Part shown: piece after piece, positions 9,008 to 17,008 of the stretch
Layout: each line of letters opens with the position of its first letter
Numbering within the stretch: position 1 is the stretch's first letter
Origin: Planctomycetota bacterium
GTDB lineage: Bacteria; Planctomycetota; UBA1135; GCA-002686595
Assembly: GCA_002686265.1 (NCBI GenBank)
Contig: NZBA01000089.1
Coordinates: 55,765 to 119,764 of the forward strand
Direction of reading: 5' to 3'
DNA: 64,000 nucleotides
Translations under genes and position numbers: made by a program
The notes under the pieces: model-generated
What the model was told of the DNA's origin: nothing
The model's input: the letters and a program-made list of their open reading frames with translations, nothing else
Database searches by the model: none

Positions 9008-9733
9008 ATGAAGCTCTCTGTCGTGATGCCCGTCTACAACGAAGAGCGCACCCTCGAGGAGATCGTCGAGGCTGTGCTCGCGACGCCGTACGAGAAGGAG
9101 TTGCTGCTCGTCAACGACGCCTCGGCTGACGGTTCGCCGGAGATCATGCGGCGCCTAGCCGAGCGCCACGCCGAGATCCGCTGCTTCCATCACGAGTGCA
9201 ATCGCGGCAAGGGCGCTGCCTTGGCTACTGGCTTCGCCGAAGTGCGCGGTGATGTCGTCGTCGTGCAGGACGCCGATCTGGAGTACGACCCACGCGACTA
9301 CGGGGCTCTCTTGCGGCCGATCGTCGACGGGAAGGCCGACGTCGTCTACGGAAGCCGCTTTCTGGGAGGGGCCTACGTGCGCGTCCACCTGTTCTGGCAC
9401 TACCTGGGGAACCGCATGCTGACCCTGCTCAGCAACATGTTCACCAATCTGAACCTGACCGACATGGAGACCTGCTACAAGGTCATGAAGGTCGAGGTCG
9501 CCAGGCGCCTGGACATCCAGTCGCGCACCTTCGCGGTGGAGCCGGAGATGACGGCCAAGATCGCTCGCATGAAGGCGCGTGTGTTCGAGGTTCCGATCTC
9601 CTACGCCGGACGCGACTACGCCGAGGGCAAGAAGATCGGGCTCACCGACGCCTTCATCGCCGTGGGGGCGATCCTGCGCTGGAATCTCTGCGAGCCGGCC
9701 CCCGCCCCCCTCGATGGGGACGATCCCGCCTAG
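9008..9733 (+). CDS. glycosyltransferase family 2, DPM1/dolichyl-phosphate-sugar synthase-like
   Basis: 241 residues, a single GT2 domain: LSVVMPVYNEERTLEEIV, LLVNDASADGSP, then VVVQDADLEYDP with the DAD metal/nucleotide motif, and GSRFLGG followed by NRMLTLLSN, as in the polyprenyl-phosphate mannose/glucose synthase group. There is no C-terminal membrane domain, so it is a soluble or peripheral type. It would load a sugar onto a polyprenyl carrier for the other transferases of the cluster, or modify the glycan. It starts five bases after the previous gene and ends at a strong hairpin. Confidence 0.88.
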   Translation: MKLSVVMPVYNEERTLEEIVEAVLATPYEKELLLVNDASADGSPEIMRRLAERHAEIRCFHHECNRGKGAALATGFAEVRGDVVVVQDADLEYDPRDYGALLRPIVDGKADVVYGSRFLGGAYVRVHLFWHYLGNRMLTLLSNMFTNLNLTDMETCYKVMKVEVARRLDIQSRTFAVEPEMTAKIARMKARVFEVPISYAGRDYAEGKKIGLTDAFIAVGAILRWNLCEPAPAPLDGDDPA

Positions 9734-9771
9734 TGACACCGTCGGCTCGTGGGGAGCGTCGGCGGTGTCAC
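9733..9771. terminator. hairpin terminator between convergent genes
   Basis: GTGACACCG (9733-9741) pairs with CGGTGTCAC (9763-9771), and an inner GCTC/GAGC stem closes on a GTGGG loop. The outer arm begins at the last base of the glycosyltransferase stop codon. No U-tract follows. It can act for both the plus-strand glycosyltransferase cluster and the minus-strand YycJ-like gene ending at 9841. Confidence 0.6.
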
Positions 9772-9840
9772 CTTCCCCAAGACGCCGTTGGTGAACGACC
9801 CGCCGCGCCTGGAGCACGGCCCTCCCGATGCCCTGTGGGC

Positions 9841-10626
9841 TCAGACTTCCAGCGCCGGGCCGATCGCGTCCTGGGCGGCCGCCAGCACGCGCACGTGCCC
9901 CAAACCGAGGCGCTCGAGGGCGGCGACGGCCACCTCGAGCGCCAACTCGACGCGATTGGCCTTCTTGGAGATGTGCGCCAGCACCAGGGTGTGCAGTCCG
10001 GGGTGCGCGAGGTCGGCGAGCATCGTCGCGGCCTGCTCGTTGGAGAGGTGCCCGCGGTCCCCGCGGATGCGCTCTTGCAAGGCCTGCGGGTAAGGCGCGG
10101 TGCGCAAGAGGGCGGGGTCGTGGTTGGACTCGAGGACCAGGATGTGGGCACCGGCGAGGGCGCGCGCCACCTCCGCACGCGGGTGGCCCATGTCGGTCAG
10201 GATCACCGCTACCCGTCCCGCGTGCTCGAACCTGAAGGCGACCGTCGGATCACAGTCGTGGGGGAGCAGCACCGCCTTGGCCGCCAGGGAGCCGCGCCCG
10301 TCGCGCCCGTCGAGTAGGAATTCGCCGCCGATCGGGAGTGCCGCCTTGCGCGGCGCCCGGTCCAGGGCGCGGTGGGTCATGATCGTCTCCGCGCAGTGCA
10401 GGACCGCGCCTTGGCGCTTGGCCACCGCTCCCGCGCTACGCGAGTGATCGAGGTGCCCGTGGGTCACCAGCAGGTGATCCACGGCACGCGGCGCGAGACG
10501 AGCGGCCTGCATGCGCTCGGAGAGGACCCGTACGCCGAGACCAGCGTCGACGAGAACCGTCACCTCGCCGGCGCGCAGCAGGTACGCGTTGCCCTCGCTG
10601 CCACTGGAGAGGACCTGCAGGCGCAC
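9841..10626 (-). CDS. MBL-fold metallo-hydrolase, YycJ/WalJ-like
   Basis: 261 residues. The N-terminus (LSSGSEGNAYLL) and HGHLDHS metal motif are those of the YycJ group of metallo-beta-lactamase-fold hydrolases. Further metal and active-site elements are LTDMGHP, LESNHD and RGHLSN. Family members are thought to be 5'-exonucleases or general phosphodiesterases; the substrate is uncertain. The GTG start is nine bases after the SGNH hydrolase stop, so the two are one operon. Confidence 0.85.
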   Translation of the reverse strand: MRLQVLSSGSEGNAYLLRAGEVTVLVDAGLGVRVLSERMQAARLAPRAVDHLLVTHGHLDHSRSAGAVAKRQGAVLHCAETIMTHRALDRAPRKAALPIGGEFLLDGRDGRGSLAAKAVLLPHDCDPTVAFRFEHAGRVAVILTDMGHPRAEVARALAGAHILVLESNHDPALLRTAPYPQALQERIRGDRGHLSNEQAATMLADLAHPGLHTLVLAHISKKANRVELALEVAVAALERLGLGHVRVLAAAQDAIGPALEV

Positions 10627-10635
10627 GCGCGCCCC

Positions 10636-11781
10636 TCAGTCTCCGCTGCCCCAGCGGGCGAGGTCCGCATCGAGGACCAGAGCCACGAGCCCTTCGGCGA
10701 TCAGGTCGTGACCGCTGGCGGAGGGGTGCCAGAAATCGTTGACGAACAGCTCCGCCTCGGGTCGGCCTCCGGCGATCACGCGGTGGAAGGCGCCGCGGGC
10801 GTCGGCCACCTGCAGGCCCTCGCGAGCGGCGGTGGACATCACGGCTCGGCTGTAGAGGGTCAGCACGGGGCGGTCGCGTTCCGCGCGCGCCTTGCGCGGC
10901 ATGCTGACCAGCACGAGCCGTCCGCCGTCCGCCCCCACGAGGTCGCGCAGCTCGGTCAGGGCCAGGCTGAAGTCCTCGAGAGATACGCGCCGCTCACCGG
11001 GCCACTCGACGCGCCCGGACGACTTCATCAACTCGTGCTCGCGGCGCTTCTTCTCCAACCAGACCTCCGCCAGGCGCTCCTTGCCGCCGTGAGCTTCCAG
11101 TTGCAGCCACGAGATGGCGTGCAGGATGCGCAGCTCGTCCCGCAACCCGTCCGAGAGGCGCTTGCGCCAGGCGAGCTGTGTTCTCTGGTGCTCGATCTTC
11201 CGTCGGTCGGGCAGGTCCAGGCTGCTGTAGTGGTCGTTGACGGCGCCAAAGGCCGCGACCACCACATCCGGTCGGTAGGCGGAGAACACCTCCCGGTAGC
11301 GCTCGAGCCCCTGGCGCACGGTGAAGCCGACCACGCCGCCGTCGATCACCTCGGCCTTGCGTCCGTCTGCTCGCAGGCGTTCCTCGAGTCGCCCCGAGTA
11401 GGACTCGCCGTAGGCCACGCCAAGGCCGAAGGTTGACGAGTCGCCCAGGGTCACCACCCGCAGGGTATCCAGGGGGGCGGTCCTCTCGCGTGTCGGGCCG
11501 CGCCAGCCCTGCTCGTTGACGACCTCCTCGTCGCCCCAAGGGATCGGGGCTCCGGGTCGCGGGCGCCACAGCTGGGCCGGGTCGTAGAGGTGCAGGCCCG
11601 CGCCCTCCTCCATGACCTTGTCCTCGAGCTTGTTCCAGATCAGAAGCGGAACCTCGATACGCTTGTGGCGGAACCCCCCCAGGCGCAGCCCGCCCTCGGC
11701 CAGGGCGAGGGGAATCGCCACGGAGAAAACCGCGAGCGTGAGCTTCTTGAACACGGACAGGGGGGGGGCGGAGTCCGGCAT
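10636..11781 (-). CDS. membrane-anchored SGNH/GDSL hydrolase
   Basis: 381 residues. A hydrophobic segment at about 10-30 anchors or exports the protein. SGNH blocks are visible: GDSSTFGLG (block I, catalytic Ser), GAVNDHYS (block III, Asn) and DFWHPSASGHDLI (block V, Asp and His). Such enzymes act on ester bonds of lipids or of acetylated polysaccharide. Start ATG 11781 places the membrane segment at the N-terminus; reading further upstream gives no homologous sequence. It is divergent from the M28 peptidase gene and heads the operon with the YycJ-like hydrolase. Confidence 0.82.
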   Translation of the reverse strand: MPDSAPPLSVFKKLTLAVFSVAIPLALAEGGLRLGGFRHKRIEVPLLIWNKLEDKVMEEGAGLHLYDPAQLWRPRPGAPIPWGDEEVVNEQGWRGPTRERTAPLDTLRVVTLGDSSTFGLGVAYGESYSGRLEERLRADGRKAEVIDGGVVGFTVRQGLERYREVFSAYRPDVVVAAFGAVNDHYSSLDLPDRRKIEHQRTQLAWRKRLSDGLRDELRILHAISWLQLEAHGGKERLAEVWLEKKRREHELMKSSGRVEWPGERRVSLEDFSLALTELRDLVGADGGRLVLVSMPRKARAERDRPVLTLYSRAVMSTAAREGLQVADARGAFHRVIAGGRPEAELFVNDFWHPSASGHDLIAEGLVALVLDADLARWGSGD

Positions 11782-11835
11782 CGTGCCCCCTTCTACCGGC
11801 CTCCGCGCAGGGGCGCAAGGCGAGGGACGCGTGAG

Positions 11836-11841
11836 TACCAT
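11836..11841 (+). promoter_or_regulatory. candidate -10 (TACCAT) seven bases before the M28 peptidase start
   Basis: TACCAT is followed by seven bases and ATG 11849. This is the short-leader spacing also seen at 33261, 46108 and 47861. If it is a true -10, the mRNA would begin at or next to the ATG. Confidence 0.4.
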
Positions 11842-11848
11842 GGGCGCC

Positions 11849-13705
11849 ATGAAACACCTCTCGAGCGGACTGCTGATCCTCGCCGCAGGCTGCGCCCCCC
11901 TGACCGCACCGGCCAGCGTGCCGACCTCCGGCGAGGACGCCCGCGCTGAGCGCTTGAGGTCCGATGTGGCCTGGCTGGCCGACGATGCGCGCGAGGGGCG
12001 CCGGGCGGGGACCGCCGGCGAGCAGGCCTCGGCGCTGTGGATCGCCGAGCGCATGGCGCGGCTGGGGCTGGAGCCCGCCGGGGAGGATGGCACCTTCCTC
12101 CAGGGATTCGGTGTGCCCCTGCCCTCGGCCGACGGCGGCGATTCGTGGTTGGCGGTCAGCGGCGCGAGCGGCTCGGCGAAGGCCGAACGCTGGGACGCGG
12201 GTCTCGCGCCGCTGTTCTGCTCCGCACCGGGAGGCGCCGAGGGGAGACCGGTTTTCCGCGGCTATGGGATCGAGGACGACGAGTCCGGGTGGCTCGACTT
12301 CGGCGAGCGACCCCTCTCCGGGCAGGCGGTCGTGATCGTCGTGCGCGGTACGCCGCGGGTCGCGACTCCCCCGGCGCGGGCGGCCGAGGGGGACTCCCAC
12401 GGCTCCGAGGGAACGAACACAGGGTGGGGCCACGGCGGCTCGATCTTCACCAAGGTCATGAACGCCAAGCGCCGTGGCGCGCGGGCCGTGCTCGTGGCCC
12501 AGCACCCCGACGACGCGGGGGAGGACCTGCTCGCCTTCGACCCGAGCCGTGGAGCGCGGGCGGGGATCCCGGCCCTGTTCATCGACGCGCGCCTGGCGGC
12601 GCGCCTGGTGCCCGCCTTCGCCGAGCGCGTGCGCGATGCGGACCGGACGGCGTGCTCGAGCGCGCCGCCCGCCGCCGGGAGCGACTTGTGGGTGAGGCTC
12701 GAGAGTGACGTGCGGCGCGAGAGCGGCACGGCCCACAACGTGCTGGGCGTGCTGCGTGGTCGCGGCGGGCCGACGGTGATCGTGGGCGCTCACTTCGATC
12801 ACCTCGGGCGCGGTGGGACCGGCTCCCTGGCCCCCGACGGCCTGGGTCTCATCCACAACGGTGCCGACGACAACGCCAGCGGCAGCGCCGTCGTCTTGGA
12901 GCTCGCGCGCGCCTTCACCCGCCGCTCCAGCCCGCCGGCAGGCGACGTGATCTTCGCTCTCTGGTCGGGCGAGGAGCTCGGCCTGCTGGGCAGCGAACAC
13001 TGGTGCGCCCAGCCGACCGTGCCCCTCGCCGAGGTGGCGGCCAACCTCAATCTGGACATGGTCGGGCGTGCCGACGACGGTGCCCTGACGATCCTGGGGG
13101 CGGGCACTTCGCCGGCCTTCGCCGGCTGGATGGACGCGGCGGGAGCGGCTGCCGACCTCGAGCTGGCGGTCTCGCTCTCCGGCCAGGGCATCGGCGGCAG
13201 CGATCACCAGAGCTTCCTGCGGCGCGAGATTCCCGCCCTGCACCTGTTCAGCGGGCTGCACACCGACTATCACCGACCGAGCGACGACACCGAGCGCTTC
13301 GAGGCCGATGGCGCCGCGCGCGTCTGCGAGTTGGCCCTGGACCTGATCGGGCGCATGCAGGGCGAGCAGGAGCTGGCCTATGCAGAGCCGCCGCGCGAGG
13401 TGGGCGAGGAGGATCAGCGGCGCTCGCGGGGCTTCCGTGTGCGCTTCGGCACCGTCCCCGACTACGCCTGGGACGGGCCGGGCTTGCGTCTGGCCGGGAC
13501 CTCGGCCGGGAGCCCGGCGGAGAAGGCCGGGATGCTCGCGGGGGACGTCCTGATCTCGGTGGGGGACATGGAGGTAGAGACGATGTACGACTTCGTCTAC
13601 TTCCTCCAGGTCCACAAACCCGGAGACGTGGTGCGGGCGGTCTTCCTGCGCGACGACCGCGAGGAGAGTGCTCTGGTCACCCTCGAGTCGCGCGAGGTCG
13701 AGTAG
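11849..13705 (+). CDS. M28 family metallopeptidase lipoprotein with C-terminal PDZ domain
   Basis: 618 residues. A lipobox (ILAAGC) follows a short hydrophobic stretch, so it is exported and lipidated. A PA-like insert sits at about 120-260. The M28 di-zinc site is complete: GAHFDH, NGADDNASGSA, the SGEELGLLGS acid pair, NLDMVGR and LHTDYHRPSD. A PDZ domain fills the last ~90 residues (TSAGSPAEKAGMLAGDVLISVG). Likely role: aminopeptidase at the cell envelope, with the PDZ guiding substrate or partner binding. ATG 11840 is an alternative start; 11849 fits the lipoprotein signal and the upstream TACCAT. Confidence 0.9.
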   Translation: MKHLSSGLLILAAGCAPLTAPASVPTSGEDARAERLRSDVAWLADDAREGRRAGTAGEQASALWIAERMARLGLEPAGEDGTFLQGFGVPLPSADGGDSWLAVSGASGSAKAERWDAGLAPLFCSAPGGAEGRPVFRGYGIEDDESGWLDFGERPLSGQAVVIVVRGTPRVATPPARAAEGDSHGSEGTNTGWGHGGSIFTKVMNAKRRGARAVLVAQHPDDAGEDLLAFDPSRGARAGIPALFIDARLAARLVPAFAERVRDADRTACSSAPPAAGSDLWVRLESDVRRESGTAHNVLGVLRGRGGPTVIVGAHFDHLGRGGTGSLAPDGLGLIHNGADDNASGSAVVLELARAFTRRSSPPAGDVIFALWSGEELGLLGSEHWCAQPTVPLAEVAANLNLDMVGRADDGALTILGAGTSPAFAGWMDAAGAAADLELAVSLSGQGIGGSDHQSFLRREIPALHLFSGLHTDYHRPSDDTERFEADGAARVCELALDLIGRMQGEQELAYAEPPREVGEEDQRRSRGFRVRFGTVPDYAWDGPGLRLAGTSAGSPAEKAGMLAGDVLISVGDMEVETMYDFVYFLQVHKPGDVVRAVFLRDDREESALVTLESREVE

Positions 13706-13723
13706 CCCTCCGCTCCCGGCGGG

Positions 13724-14839
13724 TCAGTCGCGCCACTCGGCGATGAAGACGTTGGTGTCCCCCGCAGGACCGTCGCCGCGGTTGCTGGAGAAGGCCAAGT
13801 AGCGCCCGTCGCGGCTGAACATCGGGAAGCTGTCGAAGTTCTTCCCCGGTCCGGCGTCGAAGTGCGTGATGCGCTCCAGGCGACGGCCGGTGACGTCGAT
13901 TGCGAACAGCTCGAAGTCGATGCCGTTCTCGGGGCCGTCGTGGTGGTTGGACGAGAAGATGATGCGCTGGTCGTCGGGGAAGAAGTAAGGCGCCCAGTTC
14001 GCTCCGCCGAGGTCGGTCACCTGGAAGCGACCGCTGCCGTCGGGGCGGATGATCGCGACCTCCATCGAGTGCGGCCGCACGAGGTCGTCGGCCAGGAGGG
14101 CGCGGTAGCGGGCGTGGTCTTGCTCCAGGTTCGCCTCGTCGAAGGCGGTCGCGCGGAACACCAGCCAGCGGCCGTCGTGGCTGAAGAAGGCGCCGCCGTC
14201 GTAGCCGAGCTCGTGGGTGACCTGCCGCGGGTTGCGGCCCTCGACATCGGTAATCCAAAGCTCCACGTCACCGGAGCGCGTTGAGGTGAAGACGATCTGG
14301 TCACCGCGCGGGGAGACGGTGGCCTCGGCGTCGTAGCCGGGGCCGCCGATCAGAAGGCGCTCGGCGCCCGAGCCGAGGTCCTGGACGTAGATGTCGTGCT
14401 CGGGGTAGAGGGCCCAGGCGTAGCCCTTGCTGCGGTCCGGTTTCGGTGGGCACGCGTCGTGGACGGCTTGGGTCGAGGCGAACAGGACCCGTTCGTCGTC
14501 GGGCATGAAGAACGCGCAGGTCGTGGTGCCGCGTCCGCTCGAGATCTGGCGCAGCTCGCCGAAGGCGTCCATCACGCAGATGCGATCGCAGTCCACTCCT
14601 TCCCAGCGGCGCTGCATCGAGAGCTGACCGCCGCGGAAGCTGAAGTAGGCCTCGGCGTTCTCACCGCCGTCGGTCAGCTGCCAGAGGTGGGCGAAGTGCT
14701 TCTCGCCGCGCTGGATCAGGTGGTCCACTGGGCGCGCGCTCTCGAGCAGGAGGTCCGTCGGACCGGTGACCCGGCAGGCGGCGGTGGCTACCAGTAGCGC
14801 GGACGAAAGGACGGTTCTGACGACGTGGGGGCGCTTCAT
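13724..14839 (-). CDS. TolB-like beta-propeller lipoprotein (PD40 repeats)
   Basis: 371 residues. The signal ends in LVATAAC, a lipobox. Repeats such as SPRGDQIVFTSTRSGDVELWI, SHDGRWLVFRATAF and SRDGRYLAFSSNRGD are PD40 blades as in TolB and related propellers. There is no TolB N-terminal domain, so it is not TolB itself. Periplasmic, function unknown. The start ATG 14839 follows a TAGGCT box by ten bases. It is convergent with the M28 peptidase gene, 18 bases apart. Confidence 0.8.
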   Translation of the reverse strand: MKRPHVVRTVLSSALLVATAACRVTGPTDLLLESARPVDHLIQRGEKHFAHLWQLTDGGENAEAYFSFRGGQLSMQRRWEGVDCDRICVMDAFGELRQISSGRGTTTCAFFMPDDERVLFASTQAVHDACPPKPDRSKGYAWALYPEHDIYVQDLGSGAERLLIGGPGYDAEATVSPRGDQIVFTSTRSGDVELWITDVEGRNPRQVTHELGYDGGAFFSHDGRWLVFRATAFDEANLEQDHARYRALLADDLVRPHSMEVAIIRPDGSGRFQVTDLGGANWAPYFFPDDQRIIFSSNHHDGPENGIDFELFAIDVTGRRLERITHFDAGPGKNFDSFPMFSRDGRYLAFSSNRGDGPAGDTNVFIAEWRD

Positions 14840-14849
14840 CGGTGGCGAG

Positions 14850-14855
14850 AGCCTA
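14850..14855 (-). promoter_or_regulatory. candidate -10 (TAGGCT) ten bases before the TolB-like lipoprotein start
   Basis: On the minus strand TAGGCT is followed by ten bases and ATG 14839. It fits the short-leader pattern and lies in the 44-base gap after yidD. Confidence 0.35.
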
Positions 14856-14883
14856 GCGCGGCGCACTGCCGAGGGGCAATCAG

Positions 14884-15132
14884 CTACCCGACCCTGTCGT
14901 CTCCTTCCGCTCCCGGCGGGACGGGATCGAACCCGCCCTTGCCGAAGGGATGGCAGCGCAGCACGCGCCAGAGGGCGAGGGCGCCGCCGCGCAGCAGGCC
15001 GTGGACGCCGACGGCCTCCTGGGCGTAGGCGCTGCAAGTGGGGCTGAAGCGGCACATCGGCGGTGTGAGGGGCGAGATGAAGCGCCGGTAGAAACGAATC
15101 GGGGCGATGGCCGTCCGGCGCAGGAGGTTCAC
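14884..15132 (-). CDS. yidD: YidD, membrane protein insertion efficiency factor
   Basis: 82 residues, the usual length. It carries the family signature [17 protein letters not shown] with conserved Cys residues, followed by [18 protein letters not shown]. YidD is a small amphipathic membrane-associated protein that assists YidC-dependent insertion. GTG 15132 overlaps the rnpA stop by four bases, the classical rnpA-yidD coupling. No yidC follows; the next gene is a lipoprotein. Confidence 0.93.
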   Translation of the reverse strand: MNLLRRTAIAPIRFYRRFISPLTPPMCRFSPTCSAYAQEAVGVHGLLRGGALALWRVLRCHPFGKGGFDPVPPGAEGDDRVG

Positions 15133-15506
15133 GCCCTCTCCGCCGGGTTCTTCTCGCCGTAGCGACGCCAGGCCTTGCCGACCAAGCCGACGAGCTCGCG
15201 GCGCGTGCGCTCGAGGGTCGGCTCGAGGGCCTTCTCGGCCGGGATCAGGACCACGTCGATCCCCGGCGGCAGCGCGTGGCGCTCGAGGCGGAAGGCCTCG
15301 CGGAAGAGGCGCCGGACCCGGTTTCGGCGCACGGCGTGGCGCCAGACCGAGCGGCCCACCGAGAGGCCGAGGCGCGTATGCTCGAGGCCGTTGGGCACGA
15401 CGACCACGCGCAGGAGCGCTCCACGCGCCCGGGAGCCCTGGCGGTAGGCGCGGGCGAAGTCGCGCGCGCTCTTCATACGGTGGTGGGGGCGAAAGCGGAG
15501 CTTCAC
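15129..15506 (-). CDS. rnpA: ribonuclease P protein component
   Basis: 125 residues. The RNR signature is clear ([20 protein letters not shown]), preceded by [20 protein letters not shown], and the protein is strongly basic. It binds RNase P RNA for 5' maturation of tRNA. GTG 15506 gives [20 protein letters not shown] at the N-terminus, as expected. rpmH, which normally precedes rnpA, is absent: a divergent gene begins 59 bases upstream. Confidence 0.93.
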   Translation of the reverse strand: MKLRFRPHHRMKSARDFARAYRQGSRARGALLRVVVVPNGLEHTRLGLSVGRSVWRHAVRRNRVRRLFREAFRLERHALPPGIDVVLIPAEKALEPTLERTRRELVGLVGKAWRRYGEKNPAERA

Positions 15507-15548
15507 GGTCGCGGGTGGCGGAGGGCGCGGGGGTCGGATCCGAGCGTG

Positions 15549-15555
15549 TAGGATA
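15549..15555. promoter_or_regulatory. two-way -10 candidate TAGGATA shared by rnpA and the ALDH-like gene
   Basis: Read on the plus strand it is TAGGAT, 11 bases before the TTG at 15566. Read on the minus strand it is TATCCT, 43 bases before the rnpA GTG. The 59-base gap has no other -10-like sequence, so one symmetric box could serve both directions. Confidence 0.4.
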
Positions 15556-15565
15556 CGCCACGGCC

Positions 15566-17008
15566 TTGGAAGAACGCACCGGATCGGACGGAGAGGACGC
15601 GAACTGGATCGGCGGGGTGTGGCGATCCGCCCTGGCGGGGGGGAGCTTCGCCGCCGCCGGGGTCGAACGGGCGGATCGTGCAGGTGCGGCCGACGCGGGC
15701 TCGAGCGTGCGCCGCCGCGGTCGTCGCTGGCCGCGATCTGGCACCGAGGACCTCGCCCGAGCCCGCGGCGAGGCCGGAGACGGGCCTCGCGCCTGGAGCG
15801 CCCTCGAGCCCCGGCGGCGGCGTGCGCTCCTGGAGGACGCCCTGGTGCTCCTGGCGCCTCGGTTCGGCACCCTCGGCCGCGAGATCGGCCTCGCTCTCGA
15901 AGACGATGCCGGTGTGGGCCTCGGTCCTGACGCCGTCCGAGTCGAATGCCGCGCCGGCCGTGGAGAGGGCCGCGAAGCCCCCGAGGAAGCCCCCGAGGAG
16001 AGCCGCGAAGCCTCTCGCCGGGAGGCCCCTCCCGATCCCCTCGCCGACCTGCTGCGCCTGGCGGGCGCCGGTGCCCCGGGGAGCCGCGCTCCCGATCCCG
16101 AGGCGGAAGGTGCTCCCGATCCCGCGGGCACCTTCCGCCTCGTGCGCGTTGCGGCGGCCGAGGGCCTCGCGGGGCTCTGCCGCGCCGTCCTCGAGGGTCT
16201 CGTTTCCGGCGGCGCCGTGCTGCTCGTCTCCGATCCGGCCTGGCCCGCGGCGGCGCGAGCCCTCGCTGGTGCCCTGGACGAGGCCGGCCTGCCCCCCGGC
16301 GCCCTGTCGCTCCTGCATGACGATGGCCGGACGGTCCTGCGCGCCGCCCTCGGGCGGTCCGATCTGGCCGGTGGGCGCGTCAGCGGCTCGCCGGAGTGGC
16401 TTGCGAGCTTGCGGCGCGCGGCCACGGGCGACGCCCAGCCCTTCGGCGCGGGCGTGCTCGAGCAGGGGACCTCGACCCTGGAGTGGAGCTCGCCGGTCAA
16501 CCGTACCGCTCTGGTCCTGGCGGGCGAGGATCCCGCGGCGGCTGCCCGCACCCTCGTCGAGCGCTCCTTCGGCGCAGCGGCGGCCTTCTGTGGGCAGCGC
16601 GCCGGACAGGTGGGGCGCGCGGTCGTGCACCAACGGCTCTTCTCCGCGCTGACCGCGGCCGTGCTGGAGGCGGTCGACGCCCTCGGTCCCCCGGCGGCCT
16701 TGCTCGATCCCGGCCTCGCCCGCGAGCTCGAGGAGCGCCTGCGCCTCGGCCTCGACGAGGGCGCCACCCTCCTGAGGGGCTCTCCCGGCCGGCTGGCGGG
16801 GTCGCGCGGCGAGGGTGGGCGGGGTATCCTCTCCCCTTGCGTCTTCACCAACGTGGAGCCTGCGATGCGCCTCGCGGCCGCCCGGCGGCCGGCTCCCGTG
16901 CTGTGTCTCTTGAGGGCCACCGATGACGCGGCAGCGCGCTCTGCGGCCCGCGAACTCGACCATCCCGCGCCCCCTCGGCGCACGACCGACCCCAGTCTTC
17001 GCCCATGA
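15566..17008 (+). CDS. degenerate aldehyde dehydrogenase-like protein, catalytic Cys absent
   Basis: 480 residues. After a low-complexity, Pro/Arg/Glu-rich N-terminal 170 residues, the middle and end align to the ALDH fold. [16 protein letters not shown] stands where LELGGKNPAIV carries the general-base Glu; the Glu is kept. [14 protein letters not shown] stands where the active-site GQRC is expected, so the Cys is Ala. The EEIFGPV region is reduced to ARRPAPV, and the C-terminal arm is short. Enzyme activity is unlikely. The stop overlaps the lysine transaminase ATG (ATGA), so it is co-translated with it. TTG 15566 is chosen because the frame upstream overlaps rnpA; the start is uncertain. 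Confidence 0.65.
   Translation: MEERTGSDGEDANWIGGVWRSALAGGSFAAAGVERADRAGAADAGSSVRRRGRRWPRSGTEDLARARGEAGDGPRAWSALEPRRRRALLEDALVLLAPRFGTLGREIGLALEDDAGVGLGPDAVRVECRAGRGEGREAPEEAPEESREASRREAPPDPLADLLRLAGAGAPGSRAPDPEAEGAPDPAGTFRLVRVAAAEGLAGLCRAVLEGLVSGGAVLLVSDPAWPAAARALAGALDEAGLPPGALSLLHDDGRTVLRAALGRSDLAGGRVSGSPEWLASLRRAATGDAQPFGAGVLEQGTSTLEWSSPVNRTALVLAGEDPAAAARTLVERSFGAAAAFCGQRAGQVGRAVVHQRLFSALTAAVLEAVDALGPPAALLDPGLARELEERLRLGLDEGATLLRGSPGRLAGSRGEGGRGILSPCVFTNVEPAMRLAAARRPAPVLCLLRATDDAAARSAARELDHPAPPRRTTDPSLRP

Noticed and set aside
13724..14839. TolB itself
   Set aside because: Only the propeller is present; the TolB N-terminal domain and the tol-pal genes are missing.
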